64,000 nucleotides of DNA from an uncultured Bacteroidales bacterium (GCA_900541925.1 UQMB01000005.1:61585-125584), one strand, 5' to 3'. Counted from the first letter of the stretch, positions 51,371 to 60,700 are shown. Notes: generated by a model from the sequence alone, not told the origin. Numbers and translations: made by a program.

Positions 51371-54300
51371 ATGACATTCAAAGAGTATGGCGGACTTGAT
51401 CTCGTGGCTGCCGCCGACGAGGTTCTGAATAAGTGGAAAGGTATTGACGCTTTCGGCAAATCCCTCCGGCTCCGTGACGGGGCTCCGGAGTTCATATTCT
51501 TTGAGGGGCCGCCTTCCGCCAACGGGATGCCGGGCATTCACCATGTCATGGCCCGCTCCATCAAGGATGCGGTCTGCCGCTACAAGACGCAGTCTGGCTT
51601 CAAGGTGCGCCGCCGTGCCGGATGGGACACGCACGGACTGCCTGTGGAGCTTGGCGTGGAGAAGAAACTCGGCATAACCAAGGATGACATCGGCAAGAAG
51701 ATCAGCGTGGAGGAGTACAACCGCACCTGCCGCGCTGAAGTGATGAAATATACCGCCGAGTGGCGCACTCTTACGGAGCGCATCGGCTACTGGGTTGACA
51801 TGGACGACCCTTATGTGACTTATGACAACCGTTACATCGAGACTCTCTGGTGGCTGCTCAAGGATATATACGGCAAGGGCCTTCTCTACAAGGGCAAGAG
51901 CATACAGCCGTATTCTCCTGCCGCCGGCACGGGTCTGAGCAGCCACGAGCTCAACCAGCCTGGCTGCTACCGTGACGTCAAGGACACCACCTGTACCGTG
52001 CAGTTCAAGGTAGTGGGGGAGGATGATCTCTATTTCCTCGCCTGGACCACGACCCCGTGGACCCTGCCTTCCAACACTGCGCTGTGCGTGGGACCGAATA
52101 TCGATTATGTCAAGGTCAAATCCTCGAATCCTTATACCGGCGCCCCCGCCACCTATATCGTGGCCGAGGCACTCGTGGGCTCTCTGTTCAATGACAAGGT
52201 GCCGTACGAGGTGCTGCCGGGCAGTTTCAAGGGTTCGACCCTCGTGGGCATGCGCTACGAGCAGCTGATCCCGTGGTTCCGTCCGGACGACGGAGCGTTC
52301 CGCGTGATTGCCGGCGACTATGTGTCGACCGAGGAGGGTACAGGTATCGTGCACATCGCGCCTACTTTCGGCGCGGATGACGCCAAGGTCGCCAAGGCTG
52401 CCGGGGTGCCGGCGCTCATGGTGATTGATGCGGCCGGTGACCCTCAGGCCCAGGTTGACCTCAAGGGCCGGTTCTGCCGCATCGAGGATCTGGACCCGGC
52501 GTATGTCGCCGACAGGGTTTCCCCGGAATACCGTGAATGGGCCGGGCGTTATGTGAAGAATGCCTACGATGACAGCCTCGCCCCGGACGCTCCTACCCTT
52601 GATGTCGATCTCTGCGTGATGATGAAGATGGCGGGCAAGGCGTTCCGCATCGAGAAGAAGGTTCACTCATACCCTCACTGCTGGCGCACCGACAAGCCTG
52701 TGCTCTACTACCCGCTCAACAGCTGGTTCATCAGGACCACAGCCGTGCGGGAGAAGATGATAGAGCTCAATGAGGGCATCGCCTGGAAGCCTGAATCCAC
52801 CGGCACCGGCCGTTTTGGCAAGTGGCTGGAAAACATACAGGACTGGAATCTCAGTCGCAGCCGCTACTGGGGCACGCCGCTCCCGATCTGGAGGACCGAT
52901 GACGGCAGGGAGGAAGTCTGCATCGGCTCCGTCAAGGAACTTTATGCCGAGATAGACAAGGCTGTCGCTGCCGGGATGATGAAATCCAACCCTTTCCGGG
53001 AGCTCGGCTTCGACCCTGAAGACATGAGCAAGGCGAACTATGACAAGATCGACCTGCACCGCCCTTATGTGGACGAGATATTCCTTGTGAGCCCGTCCGG
53101 GAAGAAGATGACCAGGGAGACAGACCTTATCGACGTGTGGTTCGACTCCGGCTCCATGCCTTATGCCCAGACCGGGCTGCGCGGCATCGATTCTCCTGAT
53201 TTCGGCTGCACGGCCGACTTCATCGCGGAGGGCGTCGACCAGACTCGCGGGTGGTTCTATACCCTGCACGCCATCCATACCATGGTCAGCGGCACGCCGG
53301 CTTTCCGCCGCGTGATTTCCAACGGCCTGGTTCTCGACAAGAACGGGGACAAGATGAGCAAGCGTCTCGGCAATGCCGTGGATCCGTTCAAGGCTCTCGA
53401 CAAGTTCGGCCCTGATGCGCTGCGCTGGTACATGCTCACCAATGCCCAGCCTTGGGACAACCTCAAGTTCGATGAGGCCGGTGTGGAGGAGGTTCGCCGC
53501 AAGTTCTTCGGGACCCTGTATAATTCATATTCCGTATTCGCGCTCTATGCGAACATCGACAAGTTCGACCCTTCTTCCGAGAAGGTGCCGTATGGAGACA
53601 GGCCTATGTTCGACCGCTGGATAATCAGCCGGCTCAACACCCTCGTGAAGTCCGTGGAGGCCGCCTATGAGGATTATGACCTTACCGCCGCCGGACGTCT
53701 GGTGCAGGATTTTGTCTGCGACGACCTGAGCAACTGGTATATACGTCTCAACAAGAAGCGTCTCTGGGGCGCCGGGATGACCGGGGACAAGCTCTCGGCC
53801 TATCAGACTCTGTATGAGGTGCTCCGCACAGTGGCCCTCATCTCCGCCCCGATAGCGCCGTTCTATATGGACAGGCTCTGGACGGATCTGGTGCCGGGGT
53901 CGGAGTCTGTGCATTTCGAGAGCATGCCTCAGGCTGACGGATCCCTCGTGGACGAGGGGCTGGAGGAGAGCATGAGTTTCGCTCAGAAGGCTTCTTCCAT
54001 GGTCCTTGCGCTTCGCAAAAAGGTGGGTATCAATGTCCGCAAGCCTCTCGCCAAGGTGCTTGTCCCTGTCCTTGACGATACTGTGAAGGAGCATATACAG
54101 AAGGTCAGCGACATCTTCCTTACGGAGGTCAATGTCAAGGAGATAGAGTTCCTGCACGATACCACCGGCATCATCACCAAGAAGATCAAGCCGAACTTCA
54201 AGACGCTCGGCAAGGCCTACGGCAAGAGGATGAAGGAGATCGCGGCCGCTTTCGGCACTCTCTCCCAGGAGCAGATAGCCCTTATAGAGCGTGCGGAGGC

Positions 54301-54727
54301 AGAGTATGTGCTGCATCTGCCTGGAGGTGATGTCACCCTCGCCAAGGGGGATTACGAGATCAGTTCCGAGGACATGCCGGGTTGGCTCGTCGCCACTGAG
54401 GGGACGCTCACCATAGCCCTTGATATAGTGCAGACTCCGGAACTCCTGAGGGAGGGAGTCGCCAGGGAACTTATCCACCCTGTCCAGAATCTCCGCAAGG
54501 AGAGCGGTTTTGAGGTGACAGACAGGATTGATACTGTTATATATGCGGACGGTGCCGCATACGATGAGATCAAGGACGCCCTCTCCGAGTACTCGGAGTA
54601 TGTGGCGGCTCAGACCTTGTCGCTCTCCCTCTCTCTGAAGAGGCTCGGGGAGGCCCCTTCGGGAACGGCTGAAGTCGAGTGGGGTGACGGGTCCATCAGA
54701 ATATTTGTAGAGAAACATTTAAAATAA
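51371..54727 (+). CDS. ileS: Isoleucyl-tRNA synthetase
   Basis: Class I synthetase with editing domain, 1118 residues. The HIGH equivalent is GIHH (55-58); KMSKR is at 661-665. The CP1 editing domain (about 190-400) has WTTTPWTLPSNTAL. The long form with an extended C-terminus, no evident C-terminal zinc finger, and GIHH instead of HIGH suggests the type II (eukaryote-like) lineage, the type that tends to resist mupirocin; this is an inference. It is followed after 7 bp by the DksA-like gene. Confidence 0.95.
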   Translation: MTFKEYGGLDLVAAADEVLNKWKGIDAFGKSLRLRDGAPEFIFFEGPPSANGMPGIHHVMARSIKDAVCRYKTQSGFKVRRRAGWDTHGLPVELGVEKKLGITKDDIGKKISVEEYNRTCRAEVMKYTAEWRTLTERIGYWVDMDDPYVTYDNRYIETLWWLLKDIYGKGLLYKGKSIQPYSPAAGTGLSSHELNQPGCYRDVKDTTCTVQFKVVGEDDLYFLAWTTTPWTLPSNTALCVGPNIDYVKVKSSNPYTGAPATYIVAEALVGSLFNDKVPYEVLPGSFKGSTLVGMRYEQLIPWFRPDDGAFRVIAGDYVSTEEGTGIVHIAPTFGADDAKVAKAAGVPALMVIDAAGDPQAQVDLKGRFCRIEDLDPAYVADRVSPEYREWAGRYVKNAYDDSLAPDAPTLDVDLCVMMKMAGKAFRIEKKVHSYPHCWRTDKPVLYYPLNSWFIRTTAVREKMIELNEGIAWKPESTGTGRFGKWLENIQDWNLSRSRYWGTPLPIWRTDDGREEVCIGSVKELYAEIDKAVAAGMMKSNPFRELGFDPEDMSKANYDKIDLHRPYVDEIFLVSPSGKKMTRETDLIDVWFDSGSMPYAQTGLRGIDSPDFGCTADFIAEGVDQTRGWFYTLHAIHTMVSGTPAFRRVISNGLVLDKNGDKMSKRLGNAVDPFKALDKFGPDALRWYMLTNAQPWDNLKFDEAGVEEVRRKFFGTLYNSYSVFALYANIDKFDPSSEKVPYGDRPMFDRWIISRLNTLVKSVEAAYEDYDLTAAGRLVQDFVCDDLSNWYIRLNKKRLWGAGMTGDKLSAYQTLYEVLRTVALISAPIAPFYMDRLWTDLVPGSESVHFESMPQADGSLVDEGLEESMSFAQKASSMVLALRKKVGINVRKPLAKVLVPVLDDTVKEHIQKVSDIFLTEVNVKEIEFLHDTTGIITKKIKPNFKTLGKAYGKRMKEIAAAFGTLSQEQIALIERAEAEYVLHLPGGDVTLAKGDYEISSEDMPGWLVATEGTLTIALDIVQTPELLREGVARELIHPVQNLRKESGFEVTDRIDTVIYADGAAYDEIKDALSEYSEYVAAQTLSLSLSLKRLGEAPSGTAEVEWGDGSIRIFVEKHLK

Positions 54728-54734
54728 GCCTATT

Positions 54735-55157
54735 ATGACAGACGAAAAGAAAGGTGCTCCTATAACGGAGAAAACGCGCTATTCAGATGCGGAACTTGCT
54801 GAGTTCAAAGCCATCATCGAGGAGAAACTGGTTCAGGCCAAGGCTGAGTACAACACCCTCAGGGAGGTTGTGATCAATAATGGCACCAATGATATAGAGG
54901 ACACCTCGCCTTCGTTCAAGACTGTTGAGGATGACGGGGCCAACCAGCGCTCCAAGGAGGAGGCCAGCCAGCTTGCGCAGAGGCAGTACAAGTTCATCAA
55001 GAACCTTGAGGCGGCTCTCGCGCGCATCGAGAACAAGACTTACGGAATCTGCCGCGCCACCGGGAAACTCATCCCTAAAGAGAGACTGATGAGGGTGCCT
55101 CACGCCACTTTGACCGTAGAAGCCAAGGAGCAGCTTGCCAAGGAGGGCAAGAATTAG
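54735..55157 (+). CDS. DksA/TraR-like protein without a full zinc finger
   Basis: A 140-residue protein with the DksA fold: an N-terminal helical hairpin (about 25-100) with acidic residues at its tip (NGTNDIEDTSPS), and a C-terminal zinc-finger region. That region reads YGICRATGKLIPKERLMRVPHAT, so only the first of the four cysteines remains; this is the known Bacteroidota form. It probably binds the RNA polymerase secondary channel. It is co-transcribed with ileS and overlaps the lspA start codon. Confidence 0.85.
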   Translation: MTDEKKGAPITEKTRYSDAELAEFKAIIEEKLVQAKAEYNTLREVVINNGTNDIEDTSPSFKTVEDDGANQRSKEEASQLAQRQYKFIKNLEAALARIENKTYGICRATGKLIPKERLMRVPHATLTVEAKEQLAKEGKN

Positions 55158-55753
55158 TGTCCGACAAGGTTTCAGTCACTTCGAGGGGCGGCAAGACCTC
55201 AAAGGGCTTGTGGCTCCTCCTGCTTGGCTTAGGACTTGTCACGGCTGATCAGGTCATCAAGGTGATCGTCAAGACCAACATGGACCTTGGCGAGCAGATT
55301 TATGTGATCGGTCAGTGGTTCCGGATATGTTTTGTCGAGAATGAGGGCATGGCCTTCGGGATGGCCTTCGGCGGCGCGACGGGGAAGTTCCTGCTTTCGC
55401 TTTTCCGTATCTGCCTGAGCGGAGTCCTGATCTGGTGGATACATTCTCTGCTCAAGAAAGGCACGGCTCCTGCCGGTGTGCTCGTCGGCTTGACTTTGAT
55501 TACAGCCGGGGCGATAGGGAACATCATCGACTGCCTGTTCTACGGGCTGATCTGGGATTATGCACCTTTCATGTTCGGGAAGGTGGTGGACATGTTCTAT
55601 TTCCCTATCATACGTAGCGGGGAGAAGGTGATATTCTTCAGTCCGGTCTTCAATTTCGCGGACTCCTGCGTGACTGTCGGGGCGTTCTATCTGCTGCTTT
55701 TCCAGTGGAAGTTCTTCTCCGGTGAGGGAAAGAAGAAAGACAAGGAAAAATAA
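55157..55753 (+). CDS. lspA: Lipoprotein signal peptidase (signal peptidase II)
   Basis: Inner-membrane aspartic protease that cleaves prolipoproteins after lipidation; 198 residues with four TM helices. The catalytic pair is D125 (GNIIDCLFYG) and D169 (FNFADSCVTVG). The GTG start at 55157 overlaps the stop of the DksA-like gene. The window's many lipoproteins depend on it. The C-terminus ends in a run of lysines. Confidence 0.94.
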   Translation: MSDKVSVTSRGGKTSKGLWLLLLGLGLVTADQVIKVIVKTNMDLGEQIYVIGQWFRICFVENEGMAFGMAFGGATGKFLLSLFRICLSGVLIWWIHSLLKKGTAPAGVLVGLTLITAGAIGNIIDCLFYGLIWDYAPFMFGKVVDMFYFPIIRSGEKVIFFSPVFNFADSCVTVGAFYLLLFQWKFFSGEGKKKDKEK

Positions 55754-55760
55754 AGATATT

Positions 55761-55791
55761 TTTGCAAATCAACGGAAAATATCTAAATTTG
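55761..55791 (+). promoter_or_regulatory. Promoter of tRNA-Ser
   Basis: TTTG at 55761-55764, 19-bp spacer and TAAATTTG at 55784-55791, a perfect consensus match 17 bp before the tRNA. Confidence 0.8.
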
Positions 55792-55807
55792 CAGTCCCAT
55801 ACGGGAA

Positions 55808-55892
55808 GGAGAGTTGGCCGAGTGGTTGATGGCGGCAGTCTTGAAAACTGTTGACCTTAACGGGTTCGGGGGTTCGAATCCCTCACTCTCCG
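55808..55892 (+). tRNA. tRNA-Ser (anticodon UGA)
   Basis: The 7-bp acceptor stem pairs 55808-55814 (GGAGAGT) with 55885-55891 (ACTCTCC), and the discriminator is G55892. The anticodon loop CTTGAAA has TGA at 55842-55844. A long variable arm, the GGTTCGAATCC T-loop and the total length of 85 are typical for class II tRNA-Ser. CCA is not encoded. It marks the border to the AT-rich accessory region. Confidence 0.97.
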
Positions 55893-55898
55893 CTGAAA

Positions 55899-55929
55899 GC
55901 GGCTTACAAGTATTTGTGAGCCGCATTTT
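55899..55929 (+). terminator. Terminator of tRNA-Ser
   Basis: An 11-bp stem (GCGGCTTACAA with TTGTGAGCCGC, one G-U) with a short loop, then ATTTT at 55925-55929. Confidence 0.75.
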
Positions 55930-56172
55930 CTATTTGGTATCCCCAAAAATATCCCATTTTTTGAATTTCGGTCGCAAGAGGACTTGTGCGGTTATGAGTG
56001 GATTTGTGTGGAACGCAATCTCGCGTTTAGCTGTTGTACTAGGAAGTCTAGTCTTTTCACAAAGCTTTCCAATACTCAGGCTTTTGTCTTCAGCAAACAT
56101 TTGCAAAATCAGCTCCTGTCTATCGGTCAAGTTTACTGGTCCACTTATTGGGCCAGTACTATTAATTCTCAC
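55930..56172 (-). CDS. Small winged-helix protein, probable gene remnant
   Basis: An 80-residue reading frame. Residues about 5-50 (GPVNLTDRQELILQMF, then SIGKLCEKTRLPSTTAKREI) look like the C-terminal winged helix of AlbA_2/Fic-type ATP-binding proteins; the homology seems to stop before the last strand, and the remaining 30 residues look unrelated. It starts 11 bases inside the GmrSD gene end, so it may be co-translated. It ends at the edge of the tRNA terminator, which fits a gene truncated at an island boundary. It could still be a short functional regulator. Confidence 0.4.
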   Translation of the reverse strand: MRINSTGPISGPVNLTDRQELILQMFAEDKSLSIGKLCEKTRLPSTTAKREIAFHTNPLITAQVLLRPKFKKWDIFGDTK

Positions 56173-58249
56173 TCTCCTCTTTTACAGGCACAAGAGAAAA
56201 CACAAGGTCATTCTCAGCGAGATTATAAAGTCTGGCAACATGGCGGAGCAACCTCACTTTTGTATTTGTGTCATTTCCCGTATTTACCCACACATCATCC
56301 GCTACCTTTTTGATATAAGTCTCATTCTTCGCATTCTCACGAGTAATCCAAACATTATCCCTGCTATTTGCTTCGGCCTGAAGAATTGACGGATTTATCT
56401 CATACAGCAACTTAAATGTATCTCGAATAGCATCAGCCCAGTCTGGAACAGAATAAATTGTCCCGATCAATGTAAAACTATTAATCTTCCTACCCTTAAA
56501 AACAAAGTCTTCGTCATAAACAGACACTTCATCATCGAGCTTTACAGCCGGCTTGTATGAGGTTTCCGGATACGGCCACACATTTAGAGCAAGCTTACCC
56601 ATCTCTTTTTGACGCTCCTTCATCTCAGCCTCTGTCCATTTATCAAACTTGGATATATACTTGTTCAGCCTAAGAGGACTTGCGGCAAACCCATTCTTAT
56701 CTTCTTTCTTTTCCAGGAACTGCCTGTTGCTATACTGAACATTATATCCTGTCAATGTCAGATTCGCAATAGTATGCAACCATTCCTCATGAATCCTCGA
56801 GTAATCACTCCCAAGCTGTTCTTTCCAATGCTGAGTAAGTGTCTGAGGCATAATATGCTCCACACTCAACTCTCCCTTCTGAACATTATTGATAACGTCG
56901 ATCTTTTCCTTACTATTTCCATTTTCAAGACGGTCAAAGATATAGGTACGGCTCTTTGGCCTCATCAAATACACAGGCTTTTCTATGAAACTCTGACGGA
57001 ACTCGTCATCCTTCGGGAAAACAACGGTTCTCTTTCGATTTTCAAGAAGATAAACCATCACATCATAATATGTATCTCCTTCTTTCTTATTCTTAAGCAC
57101 TTGCTGGTGTAAAGTCGCAAACATCTTGAGCAACGCATTTGTAGGATATCCACATATTAAACGCCTGAAGACGAATATTTCAATGCAAGAAAGGATCTTG
57201 GTAATCTCACTCTGCGGCATATTTTGTTCTTCCGCATAAGTGAGCAAACCAAGTAAATATGCATAAGTGATTGTCAATTCCAGATAATTCAAACGGGACA
57301 TTATCTCGTTCGCAGAAGCATCGCCTACCCGAGCAGACTTAATTCGTTTATACAGAGAGGCATACCGCTTCATTTCAGCCATTATGGGTTCTATTTCTTT
57401 CCCTTCCGCAAATGACTTAAAAGCAGGATATACATCTTGGAATTTAGGGATATCACCTGTCGGTGACTTGATTGTCAAATAATCTCTAATAAAATTGTCA
57501 AGTTCATCTTTTCCGGAACAATCCTTCTCAATGAAGCTCCAGTACTTAGTATAATACTCCTCTTGCTTATACTCAGACAGGCCCATGAGAACAAAATTTC
57601 TAATCTTGTCAGCTTCCGTAAGGTCGAGGCCAGTTGAATTCAGGCTCTCAAAAATCAACTGCGGGTCATCATCATTTCCAAGAAAGATATCGATCACAAT
57701 CAGCCTCTTGATAGCCTCAAAGAAGTCATCAATCTTCACATTGAGATTCTTGACGCTATTGTAGAAGTAATTGAAATTTGAGACAACATTCGATTCTGCA
57801 AATGCTCCGCCTTCACCCTCATCCACAAGATAATCAAACGCATCACGGTCATCCTTATTCAATTTAAGACGCACTTTCTTCTCGGTTGTCTCATACTCAT
57901 CCACCAAAAACTTCTTGAATATCTTTTCCGCAAGTTTACTATCATCTGCTTCAATGTTACCGCGTTTAAGATTCCAGTACATTGCAAGAAATATAAGACA
58001 GACTGTCGTCATTCTCTGCTGTCCGTCAATGACAAGAAACTCATCCGCACGACCACCTTTGGATCTAGACCTTACTATACACCCAAAGAAATGGCTTGGC
58101 CTATCATACTTAACGATATCAATCAAGTCAGAGAATAACTGTCTGCACTGACTAGCGCCCCAATCATAATTACGTTGATAAACAGGTATAATAAAGCGGT
58201 TCTCAGAACCATCCATTAGTTTCAATAGGGGTTTATCTTCTCCTTTCAT
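56162..58249 (-). CDS. Fused GmrSD-type restriction protein (DUF262-DUF1524)
   Basis: Probable type IV restriction enzyme of 695 residues. The DUF262 domain (1-about 360) has PVYQRNYDW (22-30) and the nucleotide-site motif DGQQR (75-79). The DUF1524 His-Me finger nuclease domain (about 400-545) has VEHIMPQ (His465) and the LHTIANLTLTGYN segment (491-503). GmrSD-type proteins cut DNA with modified cytosines. Residues about 570-695 form an extra C-terminal domain (VWVNTGNDTNTKVRLL) that I do not recognise. The gene is AT-rich compared with the core genome. It has a strong promoter. Confidence 0.85.
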   Translation of the reverse strand: MKGEDKPLLKLMDGSENRFIIPVYQRNYDWGASQCRQLFSDLIDIVKYDRPSHFFGCIVRSRSKGGRADEFLVIDGQQRMTTVCLIFLAMYWNLKRGNIEADDSKLAEKIFKKFLVDEYETTEKKVRLKLNKDDRDAFDYLVDEGEGGAFAESNVVSNFNYFYNSVKNLNVKIDDFFEAIKRLIVIDIFLGNDDDPQLIFESLNSTGLDLTEADKIRNFVLMGLSEYKQEEYYTKYWSFIEKDCSGKDELDNFIRDYLTIKSPTGDIPKFQDVYPAFKSFAEGKEIEPIMAEMKRYASLYKRIKSARVGDASANEIMSRLNYLELTITYAYLLGLLTYAEEQNMPQSEITKILSCIEIFVFRRLICGYPTNALLKMFATLHQQVLKNKKEGDTYYDVMVYLLENRKRTVVFPKDDEFRQSFIEKPVYLMRPKSRTYIFDRLENGNSKEKIDVINNVQKGELSVEHIMPQTLTQHWKEQLGSDYSRIHEEWLHTIANLTLTGYNVQYSNRQFLEKKEDKNGFAASPLRLNKYISKFDKWTEAEMKERQKEMGKLALNVWPYPETSYKPAVKLDDEVSVYDEDFVFKGRKINSFTLIGTIYSVPDWADAIRDTFKLLYEINPSILQAEANSRDNVWITRENAKNETYIKKVADDVWVNTGNDTNTKVRLLRHVARLYNLAENDLVFSLVPVKEESEN

Positions 58250-58277
58250 GAGTTTTCATTCTTTGGTTACTATCCAT

Positions 58278-58307
58278 CAAATTTATTAAAAACCCGCGAA
58301 AATACAA
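58278..58307 (-). promoter_or_regulatory. Promoter of the GmrSD gene
   Basis: On the minus strand TTG (58307-58305), 19-bp spacer and TAAATTTG (58285-58278). Leader about 20-25 bases. Confidence 0.65.
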
Positions 58308-58360
58308 TGATAAACCCCCAATCGATTATTACGGCAGGTTGTATCGTTGTCAAAACAATA

Positions 58361-59161
58361 CTACCAATTAACAATTTTGTCAACTATTTGCTGTTGCTCT
58401 GTCGATGTTCGCCTAAGATAGATTCGGGTCGTCTCAATACTCTCATGCCCCATCAAGTCGGCGAGCAATGCAATATCATTATATCTCTCCAGAAAGTTCT
58501 TGGCGTATCGATGTCTGAAAGAGTGTGGGTACACAACCTTTGGATTCAGCTTATATCTGACCGCATAATTCTTAAGCTGCTGGGAAATACCACGCGTAGT
58601 TATTCTGTCACCAAACCTATTGAGAAACAGATAACCTGAACAGCGCCCTAAAGAGTCTAACCACTTCAACGCCTCGCACCTCAAAGACTTAGGAAAGAAT
58701 ACTCTTCTTACTTTTCCTCCTTTGGTGTAAATATCAAAATATCCTGTCATAACGTGTTCCACTTTCATCTGGACCAACTCACTTACTCTCGCACCGGTCG
58801 CAGCAAGGAACCGAACCACAAAATACCACTCGGTCAGCCCATCTTCTCTCAATTTATTTTTGAGAAACACATAATCAGCATTGCTGATAACATTTTCAAG
58901 ATATGACTTCTGCTGAACTTTAACAGACTTGAGTCGCAATTTCGACTTTCCAATGAACTCAAGATACTTGTTCATTGCCTGAATGCGCAAATTCACAGTC
59001 TTCGGCTTGAATGTCTCAATAAGATAAGCCTTATAAAGGAGCAAATCTTTTTTAGTTAGCTCTTTATACCTACCCCTATACTCTTTAACAGCGTAACAAT
59101 ACGCTGCGATGGTGTTTTCCGCCATATTAGATTGGCGAAGATGCATTTTAAATTTTTCCAT
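58361..59161 (-). CDS. Tyrosine recombinase, probable hsdS invertase
   Basis: A 266-residue XerD-like recombinase with a short N-terminal SAM-like core-binding domain (1-85) and the catalytic domain. The active site appears complete: R125 (GARVSEL), K147 or K150 in the beta-hairpin (TKGGKVRR), H213 and R216 (HSFRH), H239 (GHESIETT) and nucleophile Y248 (RIYLRR). The small size lacks an arm-binding domain, unlike island integrases, and fits the recombinases found beside shuffling hsdS genes in Bacteroidota. It lies next to the silent hsdS and diverges from it; the nearest inverted repeat begins 92 bp from its start. Confidence 0.88.
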   Translation of the reverse strand: MEKFKMHLRQSNMAENTIAAYCYAVKEYRGRYKELTKKDLLLYKAYLIETFKPKTVNLRIQAMNKYLEFIGKSKLRLKSVKVQQKSYLENVISNADYVFLKNKLREDGLTEWYFVVRFLAATGARVSELVQMKVEHVMTGYFDIYTKGGKVRRVFFPKSLRCEALKWLDSLGRCSGYLFLNRFGDRITTRGISQQLKNYAVRYKLNPKVVYPHSFRHRYAKNFLERYNDIALLADLMGHESIETTRIYLRRTSTEQQQIVDKIVNW

Positions 59162-59252
59162 TTTGAATTAATTATTGGTGAACATACACTAATAATCACG
59201 CCCCACTTCGTTCCTTGAATTCCCATTATGAGAAGTTTCTCGCCACCGGTGA

Positions 59253-59307
59253 GGTGAAATGCATTGATGACGAAATACCGTTTGAGATTCCGCAGGGATG
59301 GGAATGG
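59253..59307 (+). repeat. Inverted repeat A at the TRD1 start (left copy)
   Basis: Identical over 55 bp to the reverse complement of 63946-64000. It encodes the segment EVKCIDDEIPFEIPQGWEW in hsdS. The right copy runs to the window edge, so the full length is at least 55 bp. Confidence 0.9.
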
Positions 59308-60024
59308 TGCAGGCTAAAAACAATTTCTATTATTCAAGAAGGTCCGGGAATAAGGAGTTATCAATATACTGTCAATGGTATTCAACTTTTAACAGTAACG
59401 AATATTTTAGAAGGTGCTGTTGATTTACAAAAATCTCAAAAGTTTATATCAAGCGAAGAGTACATGAGTAAGTATCTCCATTTCCAATTATGTAAGGGGG
59501 ATATCGTGTGTGCTTGCTCCGGTGGAAGTTGGGGTAAATCTGCTATATTTGATTCGGATGATAGACAAATTATACTGAATACCAGCACATTAAGATTGAG
59601 GTTTTATGGAGATCTGGGATGTAATGACTATTTATATCATCTTACGAAGTCTTCTTTCTTCAAACTTCAACTTGCTGAACAGTTGTCAGGTATGCAACCT
59701 AATTTTGGATATGCGCACTATTCAAAAATACTTATTCCACTCCCACCATTTCAGGAGCAGATTCGTATTACAGACATAATTAATGGCCTACTCCCGGTTC
59801 TCTCCAAGTATTCCAGTGCTCAAGATAAATTGGATAAACTAAATGACACAATTAGGCCGAACCTAAAAAAATCAATTCTTCAAGAAGCCATTCAGGGTAG
59901 GCTCGTACCGCAAATTGCAGAAGAAGGAACAGCGGAAAACTTGCTTGAGGAAATCAGAAAAGAGAAGCAGAAACTGCTAAAAGAGGGCAAGTTAAAGAAA
60001 AAAGATGTCATCGACTCCGTAATC

Positions 60025-60047
60025 TTCAAAGGTGACGATAACAAGTA
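60025..60047 (+). repeat. Inverted repeat B at the central hsdS region (left copy)
   Basis: 23 bp identical to the reverse complement of 63218-63240. It encodes FKGDDNK, just before TRD2. Confidence 0.8.
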
Positions 60048-60631
60048 CTTCGAGAAGATAGGAAATGAAGTGCGTTGTATTGATGATGAAATACCATATG
60101 ATATTCCGTCAACTTGGATGTGGTGCAGGTTCGGTGATATTGTTAAAACCATCACGGGAAAAACGCCAGAAAGAGGGATTCAGAAATATTGGAGTAATGG
60201 AATATACAATTGGGTTTCCATTGCTGATATGCTTCCGAATGGAATAGTAAATACGACCAAAGAGCGCATTTCACAAGTGGCTGCTAATGAGTGTTTCAGA
60301 AATATCTCAAAGAAAGGAAGTTTGATAATGAGTTTCAAACTAACTGTTGGAAGAACATCTATCTTGGGCATTGATGCCTATCACAATGAAGCTATCATAA
60401 CGATTCTTCCTTTTGTAGATAAAGACTATACGTTCAGAGATTACCTTTTGAATATTTTGCCAATTATTGCAATTACGGGAAATTCAAAGGATGCCATCAA
60501 AGGAAAGACGCTAAATAGTAAAAGCATTGCAAGCCTTTTAATCCCTCTGCCTCCCCTTGACGAACAACAGCGCATTATCAAACGAGTGCAAGAGTTGTTC
60601 GGCTTATTGAAATAATGCTTTTATAGTGGAC

Positions 60632-60685
60632 ATAATCCTATTTTACATTTTTGACGAAAATGGCAAAAATGTAAAATAGGATTAT
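60632..60685. terminator. Long perfect hairpin between hsdS and ATPase genes
   Basis: A 22-bp perfect inverted repeat with a 10-base centre. Its middle 36 bp (60641-60676) is one of the two palindromes that bracket the ATPase gene. It can end transcription from both converging genes. Confidence 0.6.
60641..60676 (+). repeat. 36-bp palindrome, ATPase 3' side
   Basis: Imperfect palindrome starting and ending TTTTACATTTTT/AAAAATGTAAAA. Its reverse complement is repeated at 62032-62067 with 34 of 36 bases equal, and in weaker form (28 of 36, same strand as the second copy) at 61964-61999. Confidence 0.75.
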
Positions 60686-60700
60686 TGTTCGGTTGAGATT

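Larger units (their letters stand above)
59182..60615 (+). pseudogene. Silent hsdS copy, lacking its 5' end (TRD1 and TRD2)
   Basis: Specificity subunit of a type I restriction-modification system without a proper start: the frame is open from 59182 with no ATG, and only a TTG at 59215. It resembles the inside of an hsdS from the NSHYEKF-like segment on. TRD1 spans about 59253-59760, a central helical conserved region about 59760-60060 (KKSILQEAIQGRLVPQ, SVIFKGDDNKY), and TRD2 about 60061-60560. It shares inverted repeats with the edge hsdS at 59253-59307 and 60025-60047. Most likely it is a donor of recognition domains and is not expressed. Confidence 0.8.

Noticed and set aside
58361..59161. 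The tyrosine recombinase as integrase of a whole island at tRNA-Ser
   Set aside because: It lacks an arm-binding domain, sits beside hsdS repeats and not beside the tRNA, and no duplicated tRNA end is visible. An invertase role is favoured.
59215..59217. TTG as the real start of the hsdS copy at 59182-60615
   Set aside because: The protein begins in the middle of a normal HsdS sequence, no promoter is seen, and the upstream frame is open for only 11 more codons. A silent cassette explains it better.
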